Shown here: one piece after another, positions 8,404 through 17,809 of the stretch
Numbering within the stretch: position 1 is the stretch's first letter
Layout of the letters: every line of letters begins with the position of its first letter
Assembly (NCBI RefSeq): GCF_029714185.1
Contig: NZ_CP121671.1
Span: 3,844,001 to 3,908,000, forward strand
Direction: 5' to 3'
Origin: Halobacillus naozhouensis
GTDB lineage: Bacteria; Bacillota; Bacilli; Bacillales; Halobacillaceae
Length of the DNA: 64,000 nucleotides
Notes under the pieces: generated by a model
Seen by the model: the letters and a program-made list of their open reading frames with translations, nothing else
Databases searched by the model: none
Told to the model about the DNA's origin: nothing
Made by a program: the position numbers and the translations under genes

Positions 8404-9867
8404 TCAAGAATACGTGTAGCCGCTTAGCTTCCATTGCTCGATTGAAAAGGTGCTTGCACCTAACGAGGTGAATAAAACAGCGTCATTCCCTTTCTGTGGA
8501 AAAATCCGTGATGTAAAGACCTCTTCTCCTCCATTGACGAAAACCTCAAGTGTCGAATGATCGATAAAGAGTCGAAGCTGGCTTAGTTCGCCATCGAGTT
8601 TAACCCTGCGAAATTCTGTTTTACTTTTATCTTCCAGATGGGGGCGGGATAATGTCAGGATTCCATCTTTTTTCTGGTAGCTAAAAGCAGCATAATGAAA
8701 CAATTCAAGAGCAAACTGCTCTTCAATGTTTTCAAACTCGAGTTGAATTTCCACTGAGTTTCCTCCCACACCGCGTATCCCTTTCTGGTCATTCTCAATA
8801 GTAATATCAGAATGCAGTAAGACGGATTCCCGCATCTCCTTCAACTCTTCCAACGGCTTTTGCACGATCTGATTTCCCTCCCACTCCAGCTCTCGAGGAA
8901 TGGTTAAACAATGGATCCAGCGGTTCTCAATCGTTGGATGCGCTTCTTCATATTGTTCAGGAACACCCATCCAGCCGAAAAGAATACGCCGCCCCTTTTC
9001 ATCAAGCGTTGTTTGAGGGGCATAAAATTCAAACCCGCGATCCAATTCTTTAAACTCAGCGTGCGTGAAATCGCCTCGATTATAATCAAGAGTTCCTGTA
9101 AAGTAACCACTCTGATACCGATTATTGTAGGCCATTCCATTAGCTTTCAAGCCTTGAGGAGACACGATCAATACCCCTTGTCCTTCTAATTCAAAAAAGT
9201 CAGGGCATTCCCACATGTAGCCAAGTTCCCCAAGTTTTTGCTCGTAGGAACCAGTTATGTTCCCAACCAACTCCCAGTGTGTTAAATCTTCAGACCTAAA
9301 CAGGACTGCCTTACCATGGCGTTTCTTACTTTGTGCCCCAATCACCATGTACCAGCTACCCTCTTTTTCCCAAACTTTCGGATCCCGAAAATCAGACGTG
9401 TATCCTTCGGGAAGATGGATGACGGGCCCTTTTTTATCAAAATGAATGCCATCATCTGAAACAGCCATACATTGGTATGTTTCTCCTTCACCCTGTTCAT
9501 TCACTACATTACCCGTATAAAAAAGATACATTTTATCATCGTGGACCACTGCACTGCCGGAATAACAGCCATCTTTATCGAACCAACTAGAAGGTGTCAA
9601 TGCAATTGGCTGTTGTTCCCAATTCACAAAGTCCTTTGAGGTACAATGTCCCCAAAACTTCTCCCCGTGCCCCGTATGAAAGGGCATCCATTGATAAAAC
9701 AAATGAAAAACACCATTCCATTGAATTAAACCATTAGGGTCGCTAAGTAAACCGGCTGGCGGCATGTGGTGATAATTTAGCCTGTAGTGGTCTTGATTGA
9801 CCCGCTCCTCATTCTCTTCTACTGTCGCTGCAGCTTTATTACGTAATTCTCTATCCTTAGCGTTCAT
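8404..9867 (-). CDS. scrB: Sucrose-6-phosphate hydrolase / beta-fructofuranosidase (GH32)
   Basis: A 487-residue GH32 enzyme that splits sucrose 6-phosphate (or sucrose) in the cytoplasm; no signal peptide is present. The five-blade propeller carries the nucleophile Asp43 in LLSDPNG, the transition-state Asp in FRDPK (160-164), and the acid/base Glu220 in WECPDFF. A C-terminal beta-sandwich follows (about 370-487). The start ATG follows AGGAATAGC. No sucrose PTS permease is adjacent; an EIIA-Glc gene lies just upstream in the same direction and could serve such a permease. SacA would be an equal name. Confidence 0.85.
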   Translation of the reverse strand: MNAKDRELRNKAAATVEENEERVNQDHYRLNYHHMPPAGLLSDPNGLIQWNGVFHLFYQWMPFHTGHGEKFWGHCTSKDFVNWEQQPIALTPSSWFDKDGCYSGSAVVHDDKMYLFYTGNVVNEQGEGETYQCMAVSDDGIHFDKKGPVIHLPEGYTSDFRDPKVWEKEGSWYMVIGAQSKKRHGKAVLFRSEDLTHWELVGNITGSYEQKLGELGYMWECPDFFELEGQGVLIVSPQGLKANGMAYNNRYQSGYFTGTLDYNRGDFTHAEFKELDRGFEFYAPQTTLDEKGRRILFGWMGVPEQYEEAHPTIENRWIHCLTIPRELEWEGNQIVQKPLEELKEMRESVLLHSDITIENDQKGIRGVGGNSVEIQLEFENIEEQFALELFHYAAFSYQKKDGILTLSRPHLEDKSKTEFRRVKLDGELSQLRLFIDHSTLEVFVNGGEEVFTSRIFPQKGNDAVLFTSLGASTFSIEQWKLSGYTYS

Positions 9868-10005
9868 GCTATTCCTCCAAGCTTTATAAGTAATGGGCAG
9901 CCTTAAAAGGGCTCCTCACTTTTCGTGGCCAGACCTAAGCTAATATGACTTTGAGGGTAAATTATTTTTTCCATTATGACAAGCTTTTCGGTATTATTAC
10001 CGAAC

Positions 10006-10040
10006 TGAAGGTAGCCTAGGAGTCCCCTAGGCTACCTTCA
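10006..10040 (-). terminator. Hairpin downstream of the EIIA gene
   Basis: A 15-bp perfect stem (10006-10020 with 10026-10040) around a 5-nt loop. It lies 10 nt past the EIIA stop and lacks a clear T run, so it is a terminator or RNA 3'-end stabiliser. A smaller palindrome, TCGGTATTATTACCGA, lies just beyond at about 9988-10003. Confidence 0.6.
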
Positions 10041-10049
10041 TACATCTAC

Positions 10050-10547
10050 TTATTTTGTTTTTACTGTCATAATACTCGTTTCCCCAGCAGTTGCAGTTTC
10101 ATGATACGATGGCTCAAACTGTTCAATCACTTCGTCAAAATTTGTAATAATAACTGGCGTCGTGGTACTTTTGGCCTTTTTATTAACAAGATCCATGTCA
10201 AATGTAATTAAAGGATCTCCCGGCTGTACGCGGTCCCCAGCGTCAACATGGCCTTCGAACCCTTCCCCTTCCATCGAGACCGTTTCAAGTCCGATATGAA
10301 CAAGTACTTCTACGCCAGACTTCGTTTTAATTCCCACTGCGTGTTTCGTGGGAAATACTTGAACAACCTCTCCGGCTACGGGAGTGACTACTTTTCCATC
10401 TGCAGGTTCAATGGCTACCCCATCCCCCATCATCCGCTGACTGAAAACCGGGTCTGGTACATCATCCAGGGAGACCACTTTCCCTGTTAATGGAGCCACA
10501 AACTGGTCCTCTGTACTTTTATTTCCACCAAATAGTTTTTTCAACAT
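10050..10547 (-). CDS. PTS glucose-family EIIA component
   Basis: A 165-residue soluble EIIA of the glucose superfamily (Crr/PtsA-like). It carries phosphate from HPr on His84 (VLVHIGLETV), with the partner His69 (TKHAVGIK), on the beta-sandwich GKVVSLDDVPDPVFS...GDGVAIEP. It is a stand-alone EIIA without fused EIIB/EIIC, so it must serve permeases lacking their own EIIA, such as sucrose- or trehalose-type EIIBC proteins. The trehalose EIIBC end is at the right edge of this window. I chose ATG 10545-10547, 9 nt after AAAGG; an upstream TTG is too close to that site. Confidence 0.88.
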   Translation of the reverse strand: MLKKLFGGNKSTEDQFVAPLTGKVVSLDDVPDPVFSQRMMGDGVAIEPADGKVVTPVAGEVVQVFPTKHAVGIKTKSGVEVLVHIGLETVSMEGEGFEGHVDAGDRVQPGDPLITFDMDLVNKKAKSTTTPVIITNFDEVIEQFEPSYHETATAGETSIMTVKTK

Positions 10548-10723
10548 GCTAATCAAACCTTTCTATATTGAACAAAGCTACTTATACTTTCCCCTTGATC
10601 TCGATCGGTAAACGTGACGGAGTATATTGAGGACCAGCCTGCCCAAATAGAATGATGTCTTTTTACATGAAAAAGGGAGGATAGGACAAACTGATACAAA
10701 ACAGCCTATCAAGGAGGATCCAT

Positions 10724-12304
10724 ATGCATTGGACAAAACCTGAACCTATGTGGAGAGAAGATACGAAGCTGCCCACATTTGAACCGCTAAAGCAATCAAC
10801 CTCTACACCAATTACTATCGTTGGGGGCGGAATCACTGGAATTACAACAGCCTATATGCTGGCTAAAGAAGGGAAAAAGGTCACCCTCCTGGAAGCAGAC
10901 GAACTGCTTAATGGCACAACCGGTCATACTACTGCAAAAGTAACGGCCCAACACGGACTTATTTATCACGAGCTTATTCAGCATTTTGGTGAGGAGGGGG
11001 CGGCTCTCTATTACCAAGCTCAGGAAGATGCTATCGCATTAATGGAAAAGCATATAAATGACCACTCAATTAAGTGTGATTGGACACGTGAAGACGCCTA
11101 TATTTTCGCCACGACAGAAAAAGGGGCTAAAAAAATTGAAAGAGAACAGAAAGCTTACGAACGCCTTGATATAGCGGGGGAACATTTCGAAGAACTCCCT
11201 TTTGATACAGACACAACAGGAGTCCTGCGGATGCGCAATCAGGCTCATTTTCACCCTTTACATTATTTATCCCACTTAGTGGACGAGATTGTTTCGATGG
11301 GCGGGATGATTTATGAACATACGAAAGCAGTCGGTGTAAATGAAGGCGAGAATATCGAGATTGAAACAGGAAATGGATGTACAGTAACCAGCGATTACCT
11401 TATTTCCTGTTCTCATTTCCCTTTTAACGATAAAAAGGGAATGTACTTTAGCCGAATGTATGCAGAACGCTCTTATGTGATCGCTATCGAACCTGAAAAT
11501 AAGTGGGAAAATGGGATGTATTTATCCATTGATGATCCTAAACGTTCGATACGTTCAGCAACATTCGAGGACAAAAATGTTTTGCTGATCGGTGGTGAAA
11601 GCCACCGAACCGGAGAAGGCGCCGATATGTCTTCCCACTACAAAACACTTGAAGAGTATGCCGCGCGAACATTCGGGATCAAAAATAAGTTATTCCAATG
11701 GTCCACACAGGATTTAACCACACTAGATAAGGTTCCATATATCGGACCTATTACAACGAATAATGAACGGGTTTTTCTCGCCACAGGCTTTAGAAAATGG
11801 GGAATGACGAACAGCACTGTTGCAGGACAATTGCTTACCGATTATATTATGAATCGTGAATCAGAGTACCACTCAGTCTTTACACCATCACGGTTCAAGA
11901 GTGACCCGAGCTTGAAACGATTTCTTTCCAACAACTTAAATGTCGCCGCCCATTTAGTTGAAGGTAAGGTTGAATTAGTGGATAAAGAGCCAAAGGATTT
12001 GAAAAAAGGTGAAGGCGCCGTCATCCAGTTTGATGGCAAGCGTGCGGGAGCTTTTAAGGATGATGAAGGTGAGCTTCATCTATTGGATACGACCTGTACT
12101 CACCTGGGCTGTGAGGTAGAGTGGAACAGTGGTGAACACACATGGGATTGTCCTTGTCACGGTTCCCGTTTCTCCTATGATGGTGCTGTTATGGAGGGGC
12201 CAGCCAAACGTCCTCTTGAAAAACTTTCCTTGGAAGACACGAAAGAAACCTATATTATTCCTGATGATCCAGAGGCTTTTGAAGAATCGACTGATCACCA
12301 TTAG
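10724..12304 (+). CDS. yhfW: FAD-dependent oxidoreductase with C-terminal Rieske [2Fe-2S] domain
   Basis: A 526-residue fusion. The N-terminal DAO/GlpO-type flavoprotein has the dinucleotide fold ITIVGGGITGITTAY (about 31-45). The C-terminal Rieske domain (about 425-510) has ligands Cys458-x-His460 and Cys476-x-x-His479 (CTHLGC and CPCH). The arrangement is that of B. subtilis YhfW, whose substrate is unknown. The Rieske cluster presumably passes electrons to or from the flavin. The ATG at 10724 follows AAGGAGGATCCAT. It is monocistronic with a terminator after the stop. The symbol is by analogy. Confidence 0.85.
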   Translation: MHWTKPEPMWREDTKLPTFEPLKQSTSTPITIVGGGITGITTAYMLAKEGKKVTLLEADELLNGTTGHTTAKVTAQHGLIYHELIQHFGEEGAALYYQAQEDAIALMEKHINDHSIKCDWTREDAYIFATTEKGAKKIEREQKAYERLDIAGEHFEELPFDTDTTGVLRMRNQAHFHPLHYLSHLVDEIVSMGGMIYEHTKAVGVNEGENIEIETGNGCTVTSDYLISCSHFPFNDKKGMYFSRMYAERSYVIAIEPENKWENGMYLSIDDPKRSIRSATFEDKNVLLIGGESHRTGEGADMSSHYKTLEEYAARTFGIKNKLFQWSTQDLTTLDKVPYIGPITTNNERVFLATGFRKWGMTNSTVAGQLLTDYIMNRESEYHSVFTPSRFKSDPSLKRFLSNNLNVAAHLVEGKVELVDKEPKDLKKGEGAVIQFDGKRAGAFKDDEGELHLLDTTCTHLGCEVEWNSGEHTWDCPCHGSRFSYDGAVMEGPAKRPLEKLSLEDTKETYIIPDDPEAFEESTDHH

Positions 12305-12331
12305 AAAGAGCGCTTAGCGGCGCTCTTTTTC
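12305..12331 (+). terminator. Terminator of the FAD/Rieske gene
   Basis: Short GC-rich stem AAAGAGCGC / GCGCTCTTT with a TTAGCG loop and T run, immediately after the stop codon. Confidence 0.85.
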
Positions 12332-12417
12332 TGTGGAGACCTTTTTCTTTCCAATTTTACTAAATTAGCTTAAAATGACTTCATTATATATTGTTTCACT
12401 ACGAAAGGATTATGCTT

Positions 12418-13317
12418 ATGGCAGATGAAAATAAACTGGGCGTCCTCTACACAGCAGGCGCTTATATTCTTTGGGGATTCCTCCCAATATATTGGAAATT
12501 ACTTGAGCAGCTCCCCGCTTTTGAAATTTTGGCCAACAGGATCGTCTGGTCTTTCGTGTTTATGCTTGCCGTCGTTATCACTCTTAAAAAATGGAAGCCA
12601 CTTCTCGCTGAAACAAAACGAGTTTGGGCGAACAAACGGAGTCTAATCGGGATAACACTCGCTTCGTTCACCATCAGCACTAACTGGCTCACCTACATAT
12701 GGGCCGTAAACAATGACCACGTAGTGGAAGCAAGTCTCGGTTATTATATCAATCCGTTGGTCAGCATTCTTCTAGGCATGATCGTGCTGAAAGAGACTTT
12801 TTCTAAATCGCAGTGGCTCGCCTTTATGTTAGCCGCAGGCGGTGTGCTCTATATGACTGTCCACTTCGGTTCAGTGCCCTGGGTAGCCTTGTTGCTCGCT
12901 TTAAGCTTTGGTACTTACGGTTTGCTTAAGAAACTCGTTCCATTAAATGCTATGTTCGGACTTACCATCGAAACATTGATTGTCACTCCAATAGCTTTGA
13001 TTTATCTTATGAATTCACAAGGCAGCCCCCCTGATATTGAATGGGTATCTGTAACATCGCTTCTTATTGTAGGGTCGGGGATCGCAACTGCCATTCCGCT
13101 ATTACTGTTTGCCGCAGGAGCTACACGGATTCCCTTGTCTATGGTTGGCTTCTTACAGTATTTTGCCCCAACTATCATGCTGTTTCTTGGCGTTTTTCTT
13201 TATGATGAACCCTTTACAAGAGTGCATGTAGTATCGTTCACCCTGATCTGGGCGGGCCTTGCTGTCTACACGGTTTCCAGAATGAAACGGCTGCGAAAAT
13301 ATGAAGCGGCCGCTTAA
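12418..13317 (+). CDS. rarD: RarD family transporter (EamA/DMT superfamily)
   Basis: A 299-residue membrane protein with about ten transmembrane helices, arranged as two EamA repeats. It opens LGVLYTAGAYILWGFLPIYWK, the RarD signature, and contains EASLGYYINPLVSILLG typical of the family. RarD proteins are predicted permeases, sometimes linked to chloramphenicol sensitivity, with unknown natural substrate. I chose ATG 12418-12420, 9 nt after AAAGGA; two further in-frame ATG codons upstream (12391 and 12412) have poor spacing. A weak GC-rich hairpin follows. Confidence 0.88.
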   Translation: MADENKLGVLYTAGAYILWGFLPIYWKLLEQLPAFEILANRIVWSFVFMLAVVITLKKWKPLLAETKRVWANKRSLIGITLASFTISTNWLTYIWAVNNDHVVEASLGYYINPLVSILLGMIVLKETFSKSQWLAFMLAAGGVLYMTVHFGSVPWVALLLALSFGTYGLLKKLVPLNAMFGLTIETLIVTPIALIYLMNSQGSPPDIEWVSVTSLLIVGSGIATAIPLLLFAAGATRIPLSMVGFLQYFAPTIMLFLGVFLYDEPFTRVHVVSFTLIWAGLAVYTVSRMKRLRKYEAAA

Positions 13318-13329
13318 AAGTAATTAGAT

Positions 13330-13368
13330 TGATGAGCCCCGGCAGTTTAAGGTCGGGGCTCTTCCGTG
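13330..13368. terminator. Bidirectional hairpin between convergent genes
   Basis: Stem GAGCCCCG / CGGGGCTC with a 12-nt loop, between rarD and the convergent flavoprotein gene. T runs are weak on both sides. Confidence 0.6.
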
Positions 13369-13373
13369 TCCGC

Positions 13374-14351
13374 TTAATGATAGTAGATGTTACTTAGAAT
13401 ATGCGCAGCTGCATCTTGACCGGATAGGAACGCACTTTCAAACCTAGTTCTCCCTGCTTGATCATCCGGACGAAGAAACGCATCACCTGCCACTAACCAC
13501 TTTCCTTGAGGATCTATGTTCAGAAAAGAATTAGCGTGAGTCGTGGCGGCCTGCGCACAGGACCAGGTCTTCAGCCGCTCTGAAACAAGATTTTGAAAAT
13601 CTAAATAGGGTGAAGTCTTCTTTTTCATAACTTCAAGAACAGTATCTTCACTCTCATGTGACGCCGACCAATCAGCCGTCATATAGACACTAACCAGCGA
13701 TGTGTTGGAAATACCCTTCTTTTGGTGGTCAACAATTCGTTCTACATCATCAGGTAGCTGTTTATCTATATGGCCATTTTCCGCAATGGGAGCTGGCTGA
13801 TCAAACTGAAAGACTCCCACATAGGTAGGTTGGAACTCGAGATTTGTTAGCGTCTTATATACTGAGGCCTCTAGGTTGACTGAGCTGTTGTCCATCAGAT
13901 TGACCGTTTGAGGGGCAGGCATTGTGAATAATATCCGCTTACTTTTGTAAGATTTACCGTCTGTTTCATATAATACAAAATCGTTGTCTTGATCCTCAAT
14001 TGTAGTGATCGTTGTTGAAGTTACAGGATTCAAACCTTCCGATAAGCGTGATGCGAATGATCCCATACCATCAACTGACGTATAACGCGGATAGTCCTCC
14101 CCGAACCAGCGCCTCACCCAGCCTTTGGCCAGCCACCCCTGAACTTCACGCTGCAGTTCTTTTGTCCGGACTGTGAAAAATTGGGCTCCAAAATCTGCCG
14201 TTCCTTCAGCTGTAACGGAAGTCGCCAGCCTCCCCCCTACTTCAGGTTCTTTTTCCAGCAGCAACACGTTATTCCCCGCTTGTTTCAGCTTTTGTGCTGC
14301 AACAATTCCAGATATCCCTGCACCGATGATCGCTACATCGTACTTTTGCAA
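13374..14351 (-). CDS. Renalase-like FAD/NAD(P)-dependent oxidoreductase
   Basis: A 325-residue flavoprotein with the Rossmann motif VAIIGAGISGIVAAQKLKQAG (about 5-25) and EKEPEVGGRL (about 34-43). The FAD-binding C-terminus reads GKWLVAGDAF then GRTRFESAFLSGQDAA, as in renalase and amine-oxidase-like proteins. Bacterial renalase relatives oxidise wrongly reduced NAD(P)H isomers; whether this one does is inference. No partner gene is co-transcribed. Confidence 0.75.
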   Translation of the reverse strand: MQKYDVAIIGAGISGIVAAQKLKQAGNNVLLLEKEPEVGGRLATSVTAEGTADFGAQFFTVRTKELQREVQGWLAKGWVRRWFGEDYPRYTSVDGMGSFASRLSEGLNPVTSTTITTIEDQDNDFVLYETDGKSYKSKRILFTMPAPQTVNLMDNSSVNLEASVYKTLTNLEFQPTYVGVFQFDQPAPIAENGHIDKQLPDDVERIVDHQKKGISNTSLVSVYMTADWSASHESEDTVLEVMKKKTSPYLDFQNLVSERLKTWSCAQAATTHANSFLNIDPQGKWLVAGDAFLRPDDQAGRTRFESAFLSGQDAAAHILSNIYYH

Positions 14352-14481
14352 AATGGGTGCCCTCCTTTATATTCATGTCTGACTATACCCGATTCTTTGA
14401 TTCTTCTACCTCTTCTATTCATATGAACTGCTTCATTAATTCTGACGCTGTTTCCTGAATTTACTGCTCCTGTGCGCCGAT

Positions 14482-14522
14482 AAAAAGGCACCTCCCCAAA
14501 TGAAGTGGGAGGTGCCTTTTTT
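14482..14522 (-). terminator. Terminator of the RND pump gene
   Basis: Strong stem AAAAAGGCACCTCCC / GGGAGGTGCCTTTTT directly after the pump stop codon; A/T tracts on both sides make it potentially bidirectional. Confidence 0.88.
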
Positions 14523-14529
14523 ACCAAAT

Positions 14530-17500
14530 TTAAACTTTTTTCTTACGGAACTTACTTAATCCTTCATAAGCAAGCGGTACAATCAGCAATGTTAGCAATG
14601 TTGAGCTGGTTAATCCGCCGATGACGGTAATTCCTAATCCTTTACTGATAATTGATCCGCCCTCAAATCCTAACGCGAGCGGCAAGAGAGCTCCAATAGT
14701 AGCCAGTGCTGTCATTAGTATTGGCCGTAATCGTGTCATACCGGCGTCTAATAACGCCTCTCTTGTCGTAAAGCCTTCTTTTTCTTTATGAATTACTCGG
14801 TCAATTAAAACAATGGCATTCGTTACGACAATGCCGATTAGCATAAGAGCACCGATCATTGCGGAAATGCTAATGGTTTCCCCACTGATGAGCAATCCTA
14901 GAACTGCCCCGATAATCGTAAATGGCAGCGAGAAAAGGATCGCAAATGGTGCCAGCGCCCCGCCAAAGAAGATAACGAGTACGAGATAGACGATCGCAAT
15001 TGCGGCAAGCATGGCTAAACCAAGCTGTGTAAATGACTCTTGAATATCTTGTGTCACACCGCCCATCGTCACTTCTAAGCCGGACGAAAGGTCAAGCTCG
15101 TCAATTTCACTTTGAACATCAGCCGATACGGATCCAATATCGTCAGTTGTGATTTTCGCACTGACGCTTGCATACACACGACCATCTTTCCTTGTAATGG
15201 TATCAGCTGTTGTTCCTTCTTCTACTTCTACAACTTCACTGATGGCAACAGATTTCCCAGTAGGTGATTGGATCTCACGGTCAGTGATATCACTAATATC
15301 TTCATAGTTTTCCTTTTCCACTTCTACATAAACATTCAGTTCTTCGCCATCCTGTTTAATCGTGGTGATCACTGGCTGCTCGCCATTTTGGTTCAACTCC
15401 ATACCTAGTTGAGCAGCTGTTAATCCGAGTTCACTTAATTTTTCATGATTAGCCAAAAGTGTGTACTCTTCATATGATTCAGACAAGCTAGAGTCAATCC
15501 CAGTCAGATTATCTTGATCAGACAAAATGGATTGGACATCCTTAACTACAGGCTCAATTTCACTAATCGAGTCTCCGTAAACGAGAAGTTCAAGCGTACT
15601 GCTTGATCCTGTAGAAGAAAAGTCCTGTGTGGACCACTCGCCTTTTTCAGTCGCTTCTTGCAGATGATCAATGACTGTTTGACTTTCAGAGGAAAAGTTT
15701 TCCGTTTCACTGCTATATTCTACAAAGAATACAGCCTGATTTGACGCCCCAGGATTCATTGGATTTTCACCGCCAACTGAATACTGAATAGTTTTCGCTC
15801 CGTCTCTTCCTTCAAGATATTCCTGTGCATCTGTGGCGATACTCTCGACATCTTCTAATGTTTGACCGGGTTCCGGACTATAGGTGGCGATAACCATTTT
15901 CTGTTCCTGGGCTGGCAGGAAACTAACCCCAACGAATGGTACTAACGCTACACTTCCTGCCAAAATAACGAAGGCAATGAGCGTTGAAATGATTTTGTGA
16001 TTAAGGGTTCGATTGAGCACAGAGCGATATGCTCTAGCTAGTCGGCCACCTTGATAATCATGATCAACTTTTTTCAATTTACCTTGTTTCAACAAGGAAT
16101 GAGACATCATCGGTACAATCGTAACGGCCACAAGTAACGAAGCCAGCAGCGCAAATACAACCGTTAAGGCAAACGGTAGAAAGATTTGCCCCACTGTACC
16201 TTCTACTAATCCAAGTGGTAAAAATACAGCAATGGTTACAATCGTTGAAGATAAAATCGGCATAAACATTTCCCGGGTGGCGGACCGGACTAAATCTTTG
16301 CCTTTAAGTTTTTCACCTGGCAGTGACATGCGCCGGTATATATTTTCAACGACAACAATGGAATCATCTACTACCCTTCCAATTGCGACAGTCATCGCGC
16401 CCAAAGTCATGATATTTAATGTTATATCCATCTGCTTAAGGGCTAAGACAGCAATGAGTAAGGAAAGCGGGATCGATATGATAGAAATTAGTGTCGTTCT
16501 GAAATTACGTAAGAACAGAAGAATCACAATTACAGCAAATAACCCGCCGAACAAAGCTTTATTCAGCATCGTACTAACAGACTCTTCAATCGGCTCCCCT
16601 TGATCAAAAGAATAGACAAACTCTGTTCCGTCAAGTTCACCTTTAAATTCCTCTGTCTGTTCTTTCACTGCATTTACAACATCAACTGTATTCGCCTCTT
16701 GTGATTTAATCACTTGAAGCGAAATAGAATCCTCCCCATTGGTACGAGAAATAGACTCAGCTTGCCCTACCACTTCAATTTCAGCAAGGTCTCCCAGCGG
16801 TACAGTTGGGATACCGGCTTGTGCTGCCTGCTCAGCTGTCATGGCTCCTGCAGACGACTGATCCTGAGCCGGTATTTGCCCAGAAGGAGATCCTTGAGGA
16901 GACTGTTGTCCCTGAGATGGCGATTGGGCTGCAGATTGCCCCTGAGACGAAGGAACTGCTGGAATCTCCAAGTTTCGTAGATCTTCCACTGTCGTTAATT
17001 CACCATCAATGACGACTGACTTTTGAGTGTCATCAAACGTATATAAGCCAAGCGGGAAGGAAACATCCGAGCCTTGAATCAGTTTCGTAACTGTTTCACC
17101 ATCCATTCCGCGCTCTTTTAAGGCAGCTTCATCATAATCAATCCGAATCTCCTGGACTTGCTGACCGGAGACTTGAATATCTGCTACGCCTTCAATCCCT
17201 TCTAGTGCCGGCACAATTTGCTCTTCTACTGTTGTCGTTAGCTTTTCTAATGATTGATCTTCATTGATAACACTTAAACTGACTACAGGAAAGGCGCTAA
17301 AACTCAGCCGACTGACTGAAGGTTCCTGTGCTGACTCAGGCAGTGACACTTTCGCAACTGCATCTTTTAATTCATCCTCAGCTTCATCTAGATTCTTATC
17401 AAAGGTGTACTGCAGTTGAAGAGAAGAAGCATTTTGATACGATGTAGAACTGACTGTCTTCACTCCACTCAATTGACTGACCTGTTGTTCTATAGGCTTT

Positions 17501-17694
17501 GAGATTTCTTCAGCAACCTCTTCTGGTGTAGCTCCAGGATAAACGGTAGACACCGTAATGATAGGTGGTTCAATATCCGGAATCGTTTCTAGTTTCATAT
17601 TTAAACCTGAATATAAACCTGCTATGGTTATAATAATAGTCATTAACCAGATCGCAAATTTATTGTTCATAGAAAAATTAATTATCTGTTTCAT
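14530..17694 (-). CDS. swrC: RND-family multidrug/lipopeptide efflux transporter (SwrC-like)
   Basis: A 1054-residue proton-driven exporter of the AcrB superfamily, close in length to B. subtilis SwrC (YerP), which exports surfactin. Twelve transmembrane helices are expected. The TM4 proton-relay region shows MTVAIGRVVDDSIVVVENIYR with the paired Asp. Large extracytoplasmic loops follow TM1 and TM7. A Gln/Ser/Pro/Gly-rich low-complexity insert lies at about 247-283 in the first loop. No membrane-fusion protein is adjacent, as usual for Gram-positive members. It is divergent from a TetR regulator across two matching operators. Substrate is inferred from family only. Confidence 0.88.
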   Translation of the reverse strand: MKQIINFSMNNKFAIWLMTIIITIAGLYSGLNMKLETIPDIEPPIITVSTVYPGATPEEVAEEISKPIEQQVSQLSGVKTVSSTSYQNASSLQLQYTFDKNLDEAEDELKDAVAKVSLPESAQEPSVSRLSFSAFPVVSLSVINEDQSLEKLTTTVEEQIVPALEGIEGVADIQVSGQQVQEIRIDYDEAALKERGMDGETVTKLIQGSDVSFPLGLYTFDDTQKSVVIDGELTTVEDLRNLEIPAVPSSQGQSAAQSPSQGQQSPQGSPSGQIPAQDQSSAGAMTAEQAAQAGIPTVPLGDLAEIEVVGQAESISRTNGEDSISLQVIKSQEANTVDVVNAVKEQTEEFKGELDGTEFVYSFDQGEPIEESVSTMLNKALFGGLFAVIVILLFLRNFRTTLISIISIPLSLLIAVLALKQMDITLNIMTLGAMTVAIGRVVDDSIVVVENIYRRMSLPGEKLKGKDLVRSATREMFMPILSSTIVTIAVFLPLGLVEGTVGQIFLPFALTVVFALLASLLVAVTIVPMMSHSLLKQGKLKKVDHDYQGGRLARAYRSVLNRTLNHKIISTLIAFVILAGSVALVPFVGVSFLPAQEQKMVIATYSPEPGQTLEDVESIATDAQEYLEGRDGAKTIQYSVGGENPMNPGASNQAVFFVEYSSETENFSSESQTVIDHLQEATEKGEWSTQDFSSTGSSSTLELLVYGDSISEIEPVVKDVQSILSDQDNLTGIDSSLSESYEEYTLLANHEKLSELGLTAAQLGMELNQNGEQPVITTIKQDGEELNVYVEVEKENYEDISDITDREIQSPTGKSVAISEVVEVEEGTTADTITRKDGRVYASVSAKITTDDIGSVSADVQSEIDELDLSSGLEVTMGGVTQDIQESFTQLGLAMLAAIAIVYLVLVIFFGGALAPFAILFSLPFTIIGAVLGLLISGETISISAMIGALMLIGIVVTNAIVLIDRVIHKEKEGFTTREALLDAGMTRLRPILMTALATIGALLPLALGFEGGSIISKGLGITVIGGLTSSTLLTLLIVPLAYEGLSKFRKKKV

Positions 17695-17712
17695 ACAAAC
17701 CCCTCCCCCAAT

Positions 17713-17768
17713 TTGACCAGTTAGTCATAACAAACTATAATATAAATGACTAAACGGTCATAAGTCAA
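17713..17768. promoter_or_regulatory. Divergent promoters with paired TetR operators
   Basis: Two near-identical inverted sites, TGACCAGTTAGTCAT (17714-17728) and ATGACTAAACGGTCA (17746-17760), match when one is reverse-complemented except at two central bases. Each is itself a partial palindrome. A sigma-A promoter for the regulator, TTGACC (17713-17718), 17-nt spacer, TATAAT (17736-17741), overlaps the first site. On the minus strand, TTGACT (17763-17768) with a TATATT-like -10 serves the pump and overlaps the second. Binding would shut both genes. Confidence 0.75.
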
Positions 17769-17809
17769 GAGAGGAACTCGTTTGAATTTAACTAAGGAGT
17801 CATCACAAT

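Noticed and set aside
16232..17012. Long plus-strand open frames opposite the RND pump gene
   Set aside because: Shadow frames of a well-supported gene, with no start signal and unnatural composition.
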